64,000 nucleotides of DNA from Candidatus Levyibacteriota bacterium (GTDB lineage Bacteria > Patescibacteria > Microgenomatia > Levybacterales > UBA12049). Within the stretch, counting starts at the first letter, position 1, and every line of letters begins with the position of its first letter. The notes beneath the pieces were generated by a model. The model ran no database searches and was not told where the DNA came from. It was given only the letters and a program-made list of their open reading frames with translations. Of the stretch, positions 32,795 to 39,828 are shown in pieces. Location: NCBI GenBank assembly GCA_029260965.1, contig JAJDCG010000001.1:310001-374000 (forward strand). Reading direction: 5' to 3'. A program made the translations under genes and the position numbers.

Positions 32795-32823
32795 TTTTAA
32801 CACAACAACCTGTTTTTTGTCAA
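32795..32823 (-). promoter_or_regulatory. Promoter of groES-groEL
   Basis: TTGACA (32823-32818), 17-base spacer and TTAAAA (32800-32795) on the minus strand, abutting the CIRCE-like operator. Confidence 0.7.
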
Positions 32824-32846
32824 GGCCTTGTTGTTTTATCTTCTGC

Positions 32847-32875
32847 TTGACAGGCGCATTTTTCTTCTATACGAT
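32847..32875 (+). promoter_or_regulatory. Leaderless-type promoter of the cohesin/PKD surface protein
   Basis: TTGACA (32847-32852), 17-base spacer and TACGAT (32870-32875) on the plus strand; the ATG at 32882 follows after exactly 6 bases. It fixes the start of the gene and argues against the ATG at 32828. Confidence 0.75.
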
Positions 32876-32881
32876 AAAATT

Positions 32882-34039
32882 ATGCATGGAAAAATAAACG
32901 GTAAGAAAGCCTTACTGATAGGTTTTATCGTGGTTTTATTAATTGGTATACCCCTTACCATATATCTATTGCAGCAGCAGCAGGATGCTCGTTCCCGCGC
33001 CCAGAAGTCCACAAATATTAATTTCTCACCTGACTCCTCAGCCTCAAATCCTATCCAAGCAAGTGTGGGTGATGAGATCGCTCTTGATATTGTTGTTAAT
33101 CCAGGTTCCAATCTTGTTTCTTTTGTGAGACTGGAGGTTCAATACGATTCCGAGAAGCTTGCAACTGCTTCAGCGCAAGCTTTTCAGCCAGATACAACGA
33201 TATTCACCGTCCAAGATGGACCGATATACTCACCGGGAAAGATAGAGGTTTCTCTTTCAGCAGGTCCTGATCCCACAAAGGCAATCCAGACAGCTACAAA
33301 AATAGCTACTGTTAACTTTAGGGCCATAGCGAATACACCAGATGGTGCACCTACTCTTGTGTCATATGGTGTGACAACTCAGGTGCTTTCAATTGGGTCA
33401 AGCGACGAGGCATCAGAAGATGTTCTTTCGTCAACAAGTCCTGCTGCAATTGTGATAGGTGGTCCTGGTCCAACTGATCCATTGCCTACTACAGAACCAA
33501 CACCTACAGTTGAACCGACACCTGAGCCGACTACCGAGCCAACTCCGACACCTGAGCCGACTGGTCCAGGCGTAACTAACGAATCACCTGTATGTAGTCA
33601 GTTAGCTGTTGATCGCGATCCAAATGGGGCTGCTCCTTTGGCGATTACATTTACAGCGATTGGCTCAGACACAGACGGTACTGTGTCAAGTGTTACGTTT
33701 AACTTTGGTGATGGTCAGGTGAGTGATGTGACAACAGGTGGTGGTGTAGGAACGGCATCAGTTAGTGCGCAGCTTTCACATACATATAATAGCGCTGGTA
33801 CATTTCAGGCAACAGCTGTTATGACAGATAACAACGGTGGTGTATCAGGATCAGGCTCTTGCACACAGACGGTCAGTGTTACAGGTGGCGGAGGAGCAAA
33901 CCCCACAACAGTAGTTGTTAATCCAACTGGAGTACCTGTTGAATTGCCTCCAACCGGTGCGACAGAGAATGCTATAGCACTGGGTGCAATACTTATGACT
34001 TTCATTATCGGTGGAGCATTTATTTTCTTCCTTCTCTAG
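32882..34039 (+). CDS. Surface protein: cohesin-like and PKD domains with a sortase-type LPPTG end
   Basis: 385 residues from the start set by the promoter. Order: signal anchor (about 8-28, followed by a Q-rich and R-rich step), a cohesin-like beta domain (about 40-190; V-G-D-E-I near the start and V-Q-Y-D-S-E-K-L in the middle), a Thr-Pro-Glu linker (about 198-232), a PKD-type domain with F-N-F-G-D-G near 275, then L-P-P-T-G and a final hydrophobic helix. The last helix lacks the basic residues that usually follow a sortase signal, so it may simply be a membrane anchor. It likely binds a partner or polymer at the cell surface. Confidence 0.78.
   Translation: MHGKINGKKALLIGFIVVLLIGIPLTIYLLQQQQDARSRAQKSTNINFSPDSSASNPIQASVGDEIALDIVVNPGSNLVSFVRLEVQYDSEKLATASAQAFQPDTTIFTVQDGPIYSPGKIEVSLSAGPDPTKAIQTATKIATVNFRAIANTPDGAPTLVSYGVTTQVLSIGSSDEASEDVLSSTSPAAIVIGGPGPTDPLPTTEPTPTVEPTPEPTTEPTPTPEPTGPGVTNESPVCSQLAVDRDPNGAAPLAITFTAIGSDTDGTVSSVTFNFGDGQVSDVTTGGGVGTASVSAQLSHTYNSAGTFQATAVMTDNNGGVSGSGSCTQTVSVTGGGGANPTTVVVNPTGVPVELPPTGATENAIALGAILMTFIIGGAFIFFLL
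33475..33570 (+). repeat. Thr-Pro-Glu coding repeat in the surface protein linker
   Basis: Imperfect tandem repeat of short units coding for E-P-T-P and T-T-E-P, producing an extended, wall-spanning linker between the cohesin-like and PKD parts. Such runs vary in copy number by slippage. Confidence 0.6.
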
Positions 34040-34137
34040 GTCTTTTATCCTTCTGGTTAAAATGCGGGAATATACTGAAGTTATTTGAATTTGTGATTTT
34101 GCAAAAATTTTCTGGGTTTTCGAAGCTCTTAGTAAAC

Positions 34138-35868
34138 TTATTTCCCGTCACTGATCATGGAGAAGAGAGCGCTTTGAGATAATTGGACCTTTCCTGTTGT
34201 TACCATTTTCTTTTTGCCCTTTTTTTGTTTATCAAGAAGCTTGTTTTTGCGGGTTACGTCTCCACCATAGAGCTTGGCAGTTACGTCTTTTCTGTATGGA
34301 GATATTTCCTCTCTAGCAACAATATTCCCATTTATTACAGCTTGAATTATTTGTTTGAATTGTTGCCGATCTAGTGATTTTTTTAATTTTTCAGCCTTGG
34401 ATCGCGCTACATAAATACCTTCGTCTTTATAAACCAGTTCTGATAGGACGTCGATTGGGGTTCCATTTATTTGGATCTCAAGTTTGACCATGTTAGCTTT
34501 TTTATAGTCAGTTAGTGTGTAATCAATGCTGCCGTATCCTGCTGTAGCTGATTTGACCTCTGCAGAGAGACCACGAATAAACATAGAATAAGGCATTTCA
34601 TATGAGAGCACAGCATATGCCTCGTGATATTTGATATCGATAAGATGTCCCTTCTTGCCCTGTGCAACAGTCATTATTGACCCTACATGTTCTGCTGGTG
34701 TGAAGATCTCAATAAACATATACGGTTCATAAATATCCTCTCCCCTGTATTCATAGAGCACCTGTGGCATGGTTAGGAGGAGGTCAAGTTCGTATTCCTT
34801 CTCAAGCCTTTCCTTGACAATGTCAGCATGCAGTAGCCCTAGGAATCCGACGCGAAATCCAGATCCGAGATAGGCAGAGTATTCCTCAGAATAGGTAAGT
34901 GAGGTGTCGTTGAGAGTGAGTTTGCCCAGTGCTTCGCGTAAGTCTACAAATTTATCGGAGTCTTTGGGATAGAGTCCAAAAAAGACCATGGATTGAGGAA
35001 GTTGATAGCCGGATAGAGGTTCTGTTTTTACGTTGGCGTGAACTATCGTGTCACCCACTCTGGCCTGTCGGATATCCTTGATAGATCCGACTATGTATCC
35101 AATCTCTCCTGTTGAAAGCTTTTCACTGCTTTTGAGAAAAGGGGTAAAGATGCCTACTTCGGTTGCATCTGCTTTGGCTTTATTTTGGAAAAACTCAATT
35201 TTTTCTCCTTTTTTTATTTCTCCGTCTACAACTCGCACATACGCAATTACACCACGATATTCATCATATACTGCATCAAAAATAAGCGCACGTAGTGGCG
35301 CATCGGGTTTTCCCTGTGGGGGAGGTATTTTTTCAACTATTTTTTCAAGAAGTTTTTCTACGTTTTCGCCTGTTTTTGCAGAAATGCTGAGTATTTCCGA
35401 CTCTTCAAATCCTAGATCAACAAGCTCTTTTTTGATGAGTTTTGTTTCTGCATTGGGCATGTCAATCTTATTGAGTACAGGTATCATGGTGAGTCCGAGT
35501 TTTTTAGCAACTTGAAAATGCGCGACAGTTTGAGCTTGTATGCCTTGTGTTGCATCAACCAGTAGCACTGCTCCTTCGCAAGCTGCTAGAGTGCGAGATA
35601 CTTCATAAGAAAAATCAACATGACCTGGGGTATCTATCAGGTTTAGGATATAGGTTGTGGGATGTAGGGTGTAGTGCATCCGAACTGGTGCGAGTTTGAT
35701 GGTTATTCCTCGTTGACGGCTAATGACATTTTGATCCAGAAATTGCTCTTGCAATTTATCCTTGGCAATTGTATGGGTTATCTCCAGTAGTCTGTCTGAC
35801 AAGGTTGATTTTCCATGATCAACGTGTGCAATAATAGCAAAATTCCTTATAAGATCCTGATCTTTCAT
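34138..35868 (-). CDS. lepA: Elongation factor 4 (LepA)
   Basis: Ribosome-associated GTPase that back-translocates stalled ribosomes. 576 residues. G1 is A-H-V-D-H-G-K-S-T (about 14-22), G3 is D-T-P-G-H near 78-82 and G4 is N-K-I-D near 132-135. The C terminus has the LepA-specific G-G-D-V-T-R-K segment and ends about 15-20 residues shorter than some homologues. An extra I-L-N-L and H-P-T-T-Y segment lies before G3. The -10 box lies 6 bases before the ATG and no Shine-Dalgarno sequence is present. Confidence 0.96.
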   Translation of the reverse strand: MKDQDLIRNFAIIAHVDHGKSTLSDRLLEITHTIAKDKLQEQFLDQNVISRQRGITIKLAPVRMHYTLHPTTYILNLIDTPGHVDFSYEVSRTLAACEGAVLLVDATQGIQAQTVAHFQVAKKLGLTMIPVLNKIDMPNAETKLIKKELVDLGFEESEILSISAKTGENVEKLLEKIVEKIPPPQGKPDAPLRALIFDAVYDEYRGVIAYVRVVDGEIKKGEKIEFFQNKAKADATEVGIFTPFLKSSEKLSTGEIGYIVGSIKDIRQARVGDTIVHANVKTEPLSGYQLPQSMVFFGLYPKDSDKFVDLREALGKLTLNDTSLTYSEEYSAYLGSGFRVGFLGLLHADIVKERLEKEYELDLLLTMPQVLYEYRGEDIYEPYMFIEIFTPAEHVGSIMTVAQGKKGHLIDIKYHEAYAVLSYEMPYSMFIRGLSAEVKSATAGYGSIDYTLTDYKKANMVKLEIQINGTPIDVLSELVYKDEGIYVARSKAEKLKKSLDRQQFKQIIQAVINGNIVAREEISPYRKDVTAKLYGGDVTRKNKLLDKQKKGKKKMVTTGKVQLSQSALFSMISDGK

Positions 35869-35874
35869 TGCATC

Positions 35875-35880
35875 ATTTTA
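35875..35880 (-). promoter_or_regulatory. Leaderless-type promoter of lepA
   Basis: TAAAAT on the minus strand ending 6 bases before the ATG at 35868. Confidence 0.55.
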
Positions 35881-36140
35881 GCTTATTGATAAGTGTTTAG
35901 CAAAACCTCCAATTGTAATTGACTTTTATCGTTCCCGTTTGCTACCATGAACCTCAAGAACCCGCTTTTGTGTGGTTTGGGTTGTGCTTACAGTAATTAG
36001 TACAGCTTGCACTTTAACAAGGCATACAAGAAATTTTGGAAGAAATTATTTGTATTCTTTCAATCCGGTACAGCAGGTACGAGTGGGCAATTTGCTTGTC
36101 CTTTGGTATCTGTTGTATTGGAAAAGAAAGGAGAACTGAA

Positions 36141-36434
36141 ATGCACGAAGATAACAAGATGGAACTCTCAGAAAAGATTGCGATCCTTTGCGTTGTGCTC
36201 CTAATTATTGCAGCTTATGCATACTCCTATGCTCCCTGGCTGAGCTGGATAGCGTTGGTGCTAGTAACTGTCACGGCTATTGTGACTGGCTTACTCCTCG
36301 TAAATGACGAGCTTGGGCAGTGGCTCATGGGACTCAAACCCCAGGACTATCCTCAGTGTCCCGACTGCAAATATCGTAATTCAAAAGATGAGATGTTCTG
36401 CAATAGATGTTACAGATCGTTTTTAAACTGGTAG
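36141..36434 (+). CDS. Small membrane protein with a zinc ribbon
   Basis: 97 residues from the ATG that follows AAGGAG by about 8 bases; an upstream ATG in frame (36036) lacks such a site. Two hydrophobic helices (about 11-30 and 33-51) are followed by a short cytoplasmic or surface tail carrying C-P-D-C (about 76-79) and C-N-R-C (about 90-93), spacing typical of a zinc ribbon. C-ending codons are much more frequent here than in neighbouring genes. It has no close family that I can name. The 39-residue membrane protein that follows was probably acquired together with it. Confidence 0.65.
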   Translation: MHEDNKMELSEKIAILCVVLLIIAAYAYSYAPWLSWIALVLVTVTAIVTGLLLVNDELGQWLMGLKPQDYPQCPDCKYRNSKDEMFCNRCYRSFLNW

Positions 36435-36458
36435 GCCATCAACCAGGAGGACATGGGA

Positions 36459-36578
36459 ATGAGAAAACAACTTAAGGATCTGTCTTCGAGCGAGATTGTG
36501 CTCCTAGGGTTTCTTGCTTGTTGCGTTGTAGTAGCGGCTGCCATGGCGCTTTCAAGCATCATCGCTTCGTTCCGCTAA
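36459..36578 (+). CDS. 39-residue single-helix membrane peptide
   Basis: M-R-K-Q-L-K-D-L followed by one long hydrophobic helix (about 12-36) and a final F-R. AGGAGG lies 8 bases before the ATG used; a second ATG six bases earlier is in frame but too close to it. It follows the zinc-ribbon protein by 24 bases and shares its GC-richer codon use. The size and shape resemble regulatory small membrane proteins or holin-like and type I toxin peptides; none of these is proven. Confidence 0.55.
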   Translation: MRKQLKDLSSSEIVLLGFLACCVVVAAAMALSSIIASFR

Positions 36579-36589
36579 GCAAAACACCA

Positions 36590-36880
36590 GAGTGGGAGTT
36601 GGGTGATAACACTCAAAAGCGAAAGCTTTCCGCAATCCGGCGGGCTCCGTTGGGGACCAATAATAATTTCTCCTAGAAAGGACAGATTATCGTATACGAT
36701 TTTTGGGTTTACCGAAATGAGGTAGGCATACAAGATGTTGACGATAACTCGTCTTAAGATTTGGATATACCTGGAAAGAAAAGACTTCAGCAATTACGCG
36801 CTGAATTTTCTCTTCTTGGCTTTATGCCTTCTTCCGGAGTTTTCCGAATCTCATCTTGTATGCCTATTTCATTTTTTTAT
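36590..36880 (+). ncRNA. Hairpin-rich intergenic stretch, candidate structured RNA
   Basis: No gene fits this 330-base gap. It holds several local stems: A-A-A-G-C with a GAAA tetraloop and G-C-T-T-T at about 36615-36628, C-C-G-C/G-C-G-G just after, A-T-C-G-T-A-T-A-C-G-A-T followed by T-rich DNA near 36690-36705, and G-A-C-G-A/T-C-G-T-C near 36740. A T-T-C-A-G-C/G-C-T-G-A-A pair lies near 36790, and a 15-bp long-range stem (36724-36738 with 36852-36866) is followed by T7. I matched it to no riboswitch or RNA family known to me. Strand is set by the T-run after the outer stem. Confidence 0.4.
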
Positions 36881-36910
36881 CAATCTGGTTTGGTAAGATG
36901 GGTGAAGTAG

Positions 36911-37528
36911 TTATTTACCTCTAGGGATAGGAGGTTTGGGTGGATTTTTCATTGCACCCAAAACTTCTGCTACAAGTTTTGTGGTTTCAGTTCTGCCTTT
37001 GGGGGATGTACCGATGTTAGATCCATTTAAACCACCAGCTGATCTTGCACGATAGCTTATAAATCCTTGCTTGCCCTCTTCATCGGTAATAACATGTGCC
37101 GTAGCAAAATTATGTGTTTTCTCCACCTTCCTTATTACACCCTCATCCTCAAATAGTATTTCTTCTGTTCCACCTCTTTTTGATACAGATGCTGTTTTTC
37201 TATCTCTCCGACCCGTTTCTAGATTTTGGAAGCTGCCCATAGTAGCTTCATATGTTAGTTCATCCCTTCTTAGCGTAAGGCTTGTAACCGCATGATTATT
37301 TGTTTTGTCCCATTTAAGTTTTGCATCTCGGGTAGGAGGGTTGGACATACCTTCTGATACTAATTCTATGATTTCCTCGGCAGCTTGTAGAGCTTCATCC
37401 TCTGGGAGTTGGTCATGACCTAGCGACTCAAGTTCTGGAATAACTCCATCGCTATATTTTTCTCCTGCTTTTCTAATTGCTTGAATTAGGTTTTCTGCAC
37501 CCGTAAGCGCGTGTTCCACACTTGTCAT
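36911..37528 (-). CDS. Soluble protein of unknown function
   Basis: 205 residues, no membrane segment or signal peptide, rich in Glu, Lys, Arg and Thr. An N-terminal helical part (about 1-65) precedes a beta-rich middle (about 70-165, with T-S-L-T-L-R-R-D-E-L-T-Y-E-A) and a Gly/Pro/Lys tail. I recognise no motif. It carries its own extended -10 exactly 6 bases before the ATG. The neighbouring unknown at 37587 has its own promoter too, so they are linked by position only. Confidence 0.65.
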   Translation of the reverse strand: MTSVEHALTGAENLIQAIRKAGEKYSDGVIPELESLGHDQLPEDEALQAAEEIIELVSEGMSNPPTRDAKLKWDKTNNHAVTSLTLRRDELTYEATMGSFQNLETGRRDRKTASVSKRGGTEEILFEDEGVIRKVEKTHNFATAHVITDEEGKQGFISYRARSAGGLNGSNIGTSPKGRTETTKLVAEVLGAMKNPPKPPIPRGK

Positions 37529-37534
37529 AATTGG

Positions 37535-37543
37535 TTTATATCA
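37535..37543 (-). promoter_or_regulatory. Leaderless-type promoter of the gene at 37528
   Basis: TGA-TATAAA on the minus strand, an extended -10 ending 6 bases before the ATG. Confidence 0.6.
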
Positions 37544-37586
37544 CAGTCCAAACGTTTACGCAATAAGAAATTTCAAACTATATTTC

Positions 37587-38516
37587 TCAAGATTTATCTG
37601 AAAAATCATCTGGATTTAGTTGCGTAAAATCAATTTTGATCTGTGATTCGCTAAACAATACATCAGGTGGTATTCTTCTAATTTCCATTGGTGGTTCTTC
37701 ATCCATTTCTTTTAGGGTTGCAATTTCCTCAGCAATTTTTCTTTCATGGTATTGAATTGTTTCTGGTCCTAGCTCTAAGATTACAGCTGAGACTACAGTG
37801 CTAGCAATATCAAGCATTTTGTCGCCAACATCTTTTTTGGATAATTTTAAATCCTCTAGAGCAGTTTCTACAAAAATATCAGGCCCAAAATATCTTTTAT
37901 ATCTTTTTTCATAGTGACTTTGTTCAAGTCTTTTATCATCTCCAAAATTATCCCACGACACTATCATCTCAGTCATACCTGCAACTGCAAGAGCCAGATG
38001 TGATAGTTCATAGCTTAATTTGTATCCTTTATGGGGATGATAAGGATTGGGATTTTGGAATGTGTCAAAAATATCTGCTTTTACTTCTTGAGTAAATAGG
38101 GAATCAGGACTCTCTACTATTTCCATGCTTCTACGCAAACTGTCTGCTAAATCAAGCGACCAGGAGAGTCCTCCAATGGTTACTGTTTCGACTTGATAGT
38201 GATTTCCATATTTTTTTCTTAATCTAGCATCTTTCTCTTCTTGCAATCTCTGCTCCATTGCGTCTATTGCTTTTTCTTCAATATCGCGAACAGCCTGTGG
38301 TCTGTGAGTGGCAATAGCTAACTGCGTAGAGTATTTAACTAATTTTAATGCTTCAGGTTTTTCTTTTGTGGGATCAATTCCAGCTAGTGTAAAAGCGCGG
38401 TCAATAAATCTCTGAGGAGGAACATGTTCAAAAACACATTCAGTTTCGCTATAAAACCATTGTCTCTCTGGTTCTTTAAGGCCATCTTGATTTCGTTTGG
38501 GTACTTCTTTGCTCAT
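37587..38516 (-). CDS. Soluble protein of unknown function
   Basis: 309 residues, acidic and largely helical, no signal peptide or membrane segment. Visible stretches are E-T-E-C-V-F-E-H-V-P-P-Q-R-F-I-D near 25-40, a charged helix (about 84-105) and S-Y-E-L-S-H-L-A-L-A-V-A-G-M-T-E-M-I near 168-185. No catalytic pattern that I know is present. Its own extended -10 separates it from tsaE upstream. Role unknown. Confidence 0.65.
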   Translation of the reverse strand: MSKEVPKRNQDGLKEPERQWFYSETECVFEHVPPQRFIDRAFTLAGIDPTKEKPEALKLVKYSTQLAIATHRPQAVRDIEEKAIDAMEQRLQEEKDARLRKKYGNHYQVETVTIGGLSWSLDLADSLRRSMEIVESPDSLFTQEVKADIFDTFQNPNPYHPHKGYKLSYELSHLALAVAGMTEMIVSWDNFGDDKRLEQSHYEKRYKRYFGPDIFVETALEDLKLSKKDVGDKMLDIASTVVSAVILELGPETIQYHERKIAEEIATLKEMDEEPPMEIRRIPPDVLFSESQIKIDFTQLNPDDFSDKS

Positions 38517-38525
38517 ATGGTGGGA

Positions 38526-38534
38526 ATTATAGCA
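38526..38534 (-). promoter_or_regulatory. Extended -10 promoter of the gene at 38516
   Basis: TGC-TATAAT on the minus strand, ending 9 bases before the ATG, with no Shine-Dalgarno sequence between. Confidence 0.6.
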
Positions 38535-38559
38535 GAACTAGGTCCATAGTTGTAGACTA

Positions 38560-39000
38560 TCAGCTTAACTCTATTTTTCTCTTATCATCTTCTAGATATT
38601 CAAAATGTATGTCAATTTTGTGCTTTGGTAAAATTTTATCAATTTTTTCAGGCCATTCAATGGCAATGATAGATTCTGGATCCTTGATGATTTCCTCTAA
38701 ACCAAGACCCTGGATGTCTTTTTCAGATTCTATACGGTAGAGATCGATATGATAAAAGTGCTTGGTGCGTAGCGCGTTAGTGATAGTGGGAAGATTATAT
38801 TTGCGGACTATTATGAACGTGGGGGAAATCATGTGCTGCTTGATACCTAAACCCCGCGCCAGCCCTTGTACAAATGTTGTTTTGCCAGATCCGAGATTTC
38901 CCTCCAGGGTAATTACGTCTCCTCCCTTGAGAGTATGGGCAATTTTTTCGCCGATTTTTTGTGTCTCTGTAAAGCTGTTTGAAAAGAAAGTTTTTGTCAT
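38560..39000 (-). CDS. tsaE: tRNA t6A biosynthesis ATPase TsaE
   Basis: P-loop ATPase needed for threonylcarbamoyl-A37 formation with TsaB and TsaD. The 146 residues carry Walker A G-N-L-G-S-G-K-T (34-41), the S-P-T-F segment near 79-82, H-I-D-L-Y-R near 104-109 and E-W-P-E near 133, all standard for TsaE. It is last in a minus-strand run that begins at 43118 and includes ftsEX. tsaC and tsaB lie at 43189-44100 on the other strand; tsaD is not in the window. Confidence 0.94.
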   Translation of the reverse strand: MTKTFFSNSFTETQKIGEKIAHTLKGGDVITLEGNLGSGKTTFVQGLARGLGIKQHMISPTFIIVRKYNLPTITNALRTKHFYHIDLYRIESEKDIQGLGLEEIIKDPESIIAIEWPEKIDKILPKHKIDIHFEYLEDDKRKIELS

Positions 39001-39013
39001 ATTGATTAAGTAA

Positions 39014-39811
39014 TTATGTATTATTTTTGATTTGACGGAAAGCTATTATAGCAGCAGATATGAAAAAAAGTGAGCCTATTATTGTGATGATAGTTGGTAG
39101 TAATTTTTTTTGACTAGTTGACTCAATTAACACTTTTTTTTCTTCATCCTGTTTTTGATCATACTCTTTTTTTGATTTTTCAAGTCTGGAGGTAGGGATG
39201 GCACTTATGTTAGCGCTTTTACTACTTGATTTTGTGGATGCTGATTTTACAGACCCAGTTGGAGTGTTGGGGGGTTCTGTAGGGGTGGGAGTTTTGGTGG
39301 GCGTGGGTGTTGGTTTTTCAGTTGGGGCTGGGCTGGGGGTAGGGGTGGGTGCGGGAGTAGCGGTTGCATTTGATGACTCCTTTGAAGGACTGGAAAAGAT
39401 GATCCATGGCATGCTTCCGTCGGATTTTCTCCCAGCAGATTGTCCATCGTTTGGTGCAGCGACATCTGTACCTTTGTCTCCGTATCCGACCAGGTCGAGA
39501 ATATTATTTTCATCAGCTATCAAAATAAGTTTGATAATATCTCCTGTTTTATTGAGTTTGGAATTCCATGAAAAAACCTTGAAGTTTCCTGCATTGATTG
39601 AACCTTCAAGATCAAGTTTATTGCTCGTTGAATCATCTCGCAGACGGTATTTACCAAGATCAACTGAATTCGGGCCACTATTATATATCTCTATCCAGTC
39701 GTCTTCTGTTGAGGAATCAGATGAGAATTCATTAATAAAAATTGCAGCAAAAGCAGAGGTAGAACTGGAAAGAAAAAATAATAAAGCAAATAGGGCAGTT
39801 AATGCCTTCAT
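39014..39811 (-). CDS. Lamin-tail-domain surface protein with a C-terminal anchor
   Basis: 265 residues: signal peptide (about 1-22, A-F-A-A cleavage region) and a lamin-tail (LTD) beta domain at about 23-140, with I-N-E-F-S-S and W-I-E-I-Y-N-S-G as signature. A long Pro/Thr linker (about 150-187), a Ser/Lys region and one hydrophobic helix (about 240-258) ending in R-Q-I-K-N-N-T follow. The prokaryotic LTD is usually found on exported or cell-wall proteins and may bind DNA or polysaccharide. It lies between the M23 hydrolase and tsaE, with 13-17 bases to each. Confidence 0.85.
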   Translation of the reverse strand: MKALTALFALLFFLSSSTSAFAAIFINEFSSDSSTEDDWIEIYNSGPNSVDLGKYRLRDDSTSNKLDLEGSINAGNFKVFSWNSKLNKTGDIIKLILIADENNILDLVGYGDKGTDVAAPNDGQSAGRKSDGSMPWIIFSSPSKESSNATATPAPTPTPSPAPTEKPTPTPTKTPTPTEPPNTPTGSVKSASTKSSSKSANISAIPTSRLEKSKKEYDQKQDEEKKVLIESTSQKKLLPTIITIIGSLFFISAAIIAFRQIKNNT

Positions 39812-39828
39812 GAATATATTAAAGCATA

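Larger units (their letters stand above)
36020..36866. repeat. Three copies of a 12-base word bounding a foreign-looking patch
   Basis: A-G-G-C-A-T-A-C-A-A-G-A occurs at 36020-36031 and 36724-36735 on the plus strand, and inverted at 36854-36865. The last two extend to 15 identical bases and could pair over a 115-base loop. The outer two form an inverted pair around two small genes that differ in composition from the neighbours. Confidence 0.5.

Noticed and set aside
36007..36204. 65-codon plus-strand frame from a TTG overlapping the zinc-ribbon gene
   Set aside because: It overlaps the better-supported ATG with its AAGGAG site in another frame, and has no start signal of its own.
36575..36793. 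72-codon minus-strand frame in the hairpin-rich gap
   Set aside because: No ribosome site or -10 box lies upstream, the product is not protein-like in pattern, and the underlying DNA is better explained by stems.
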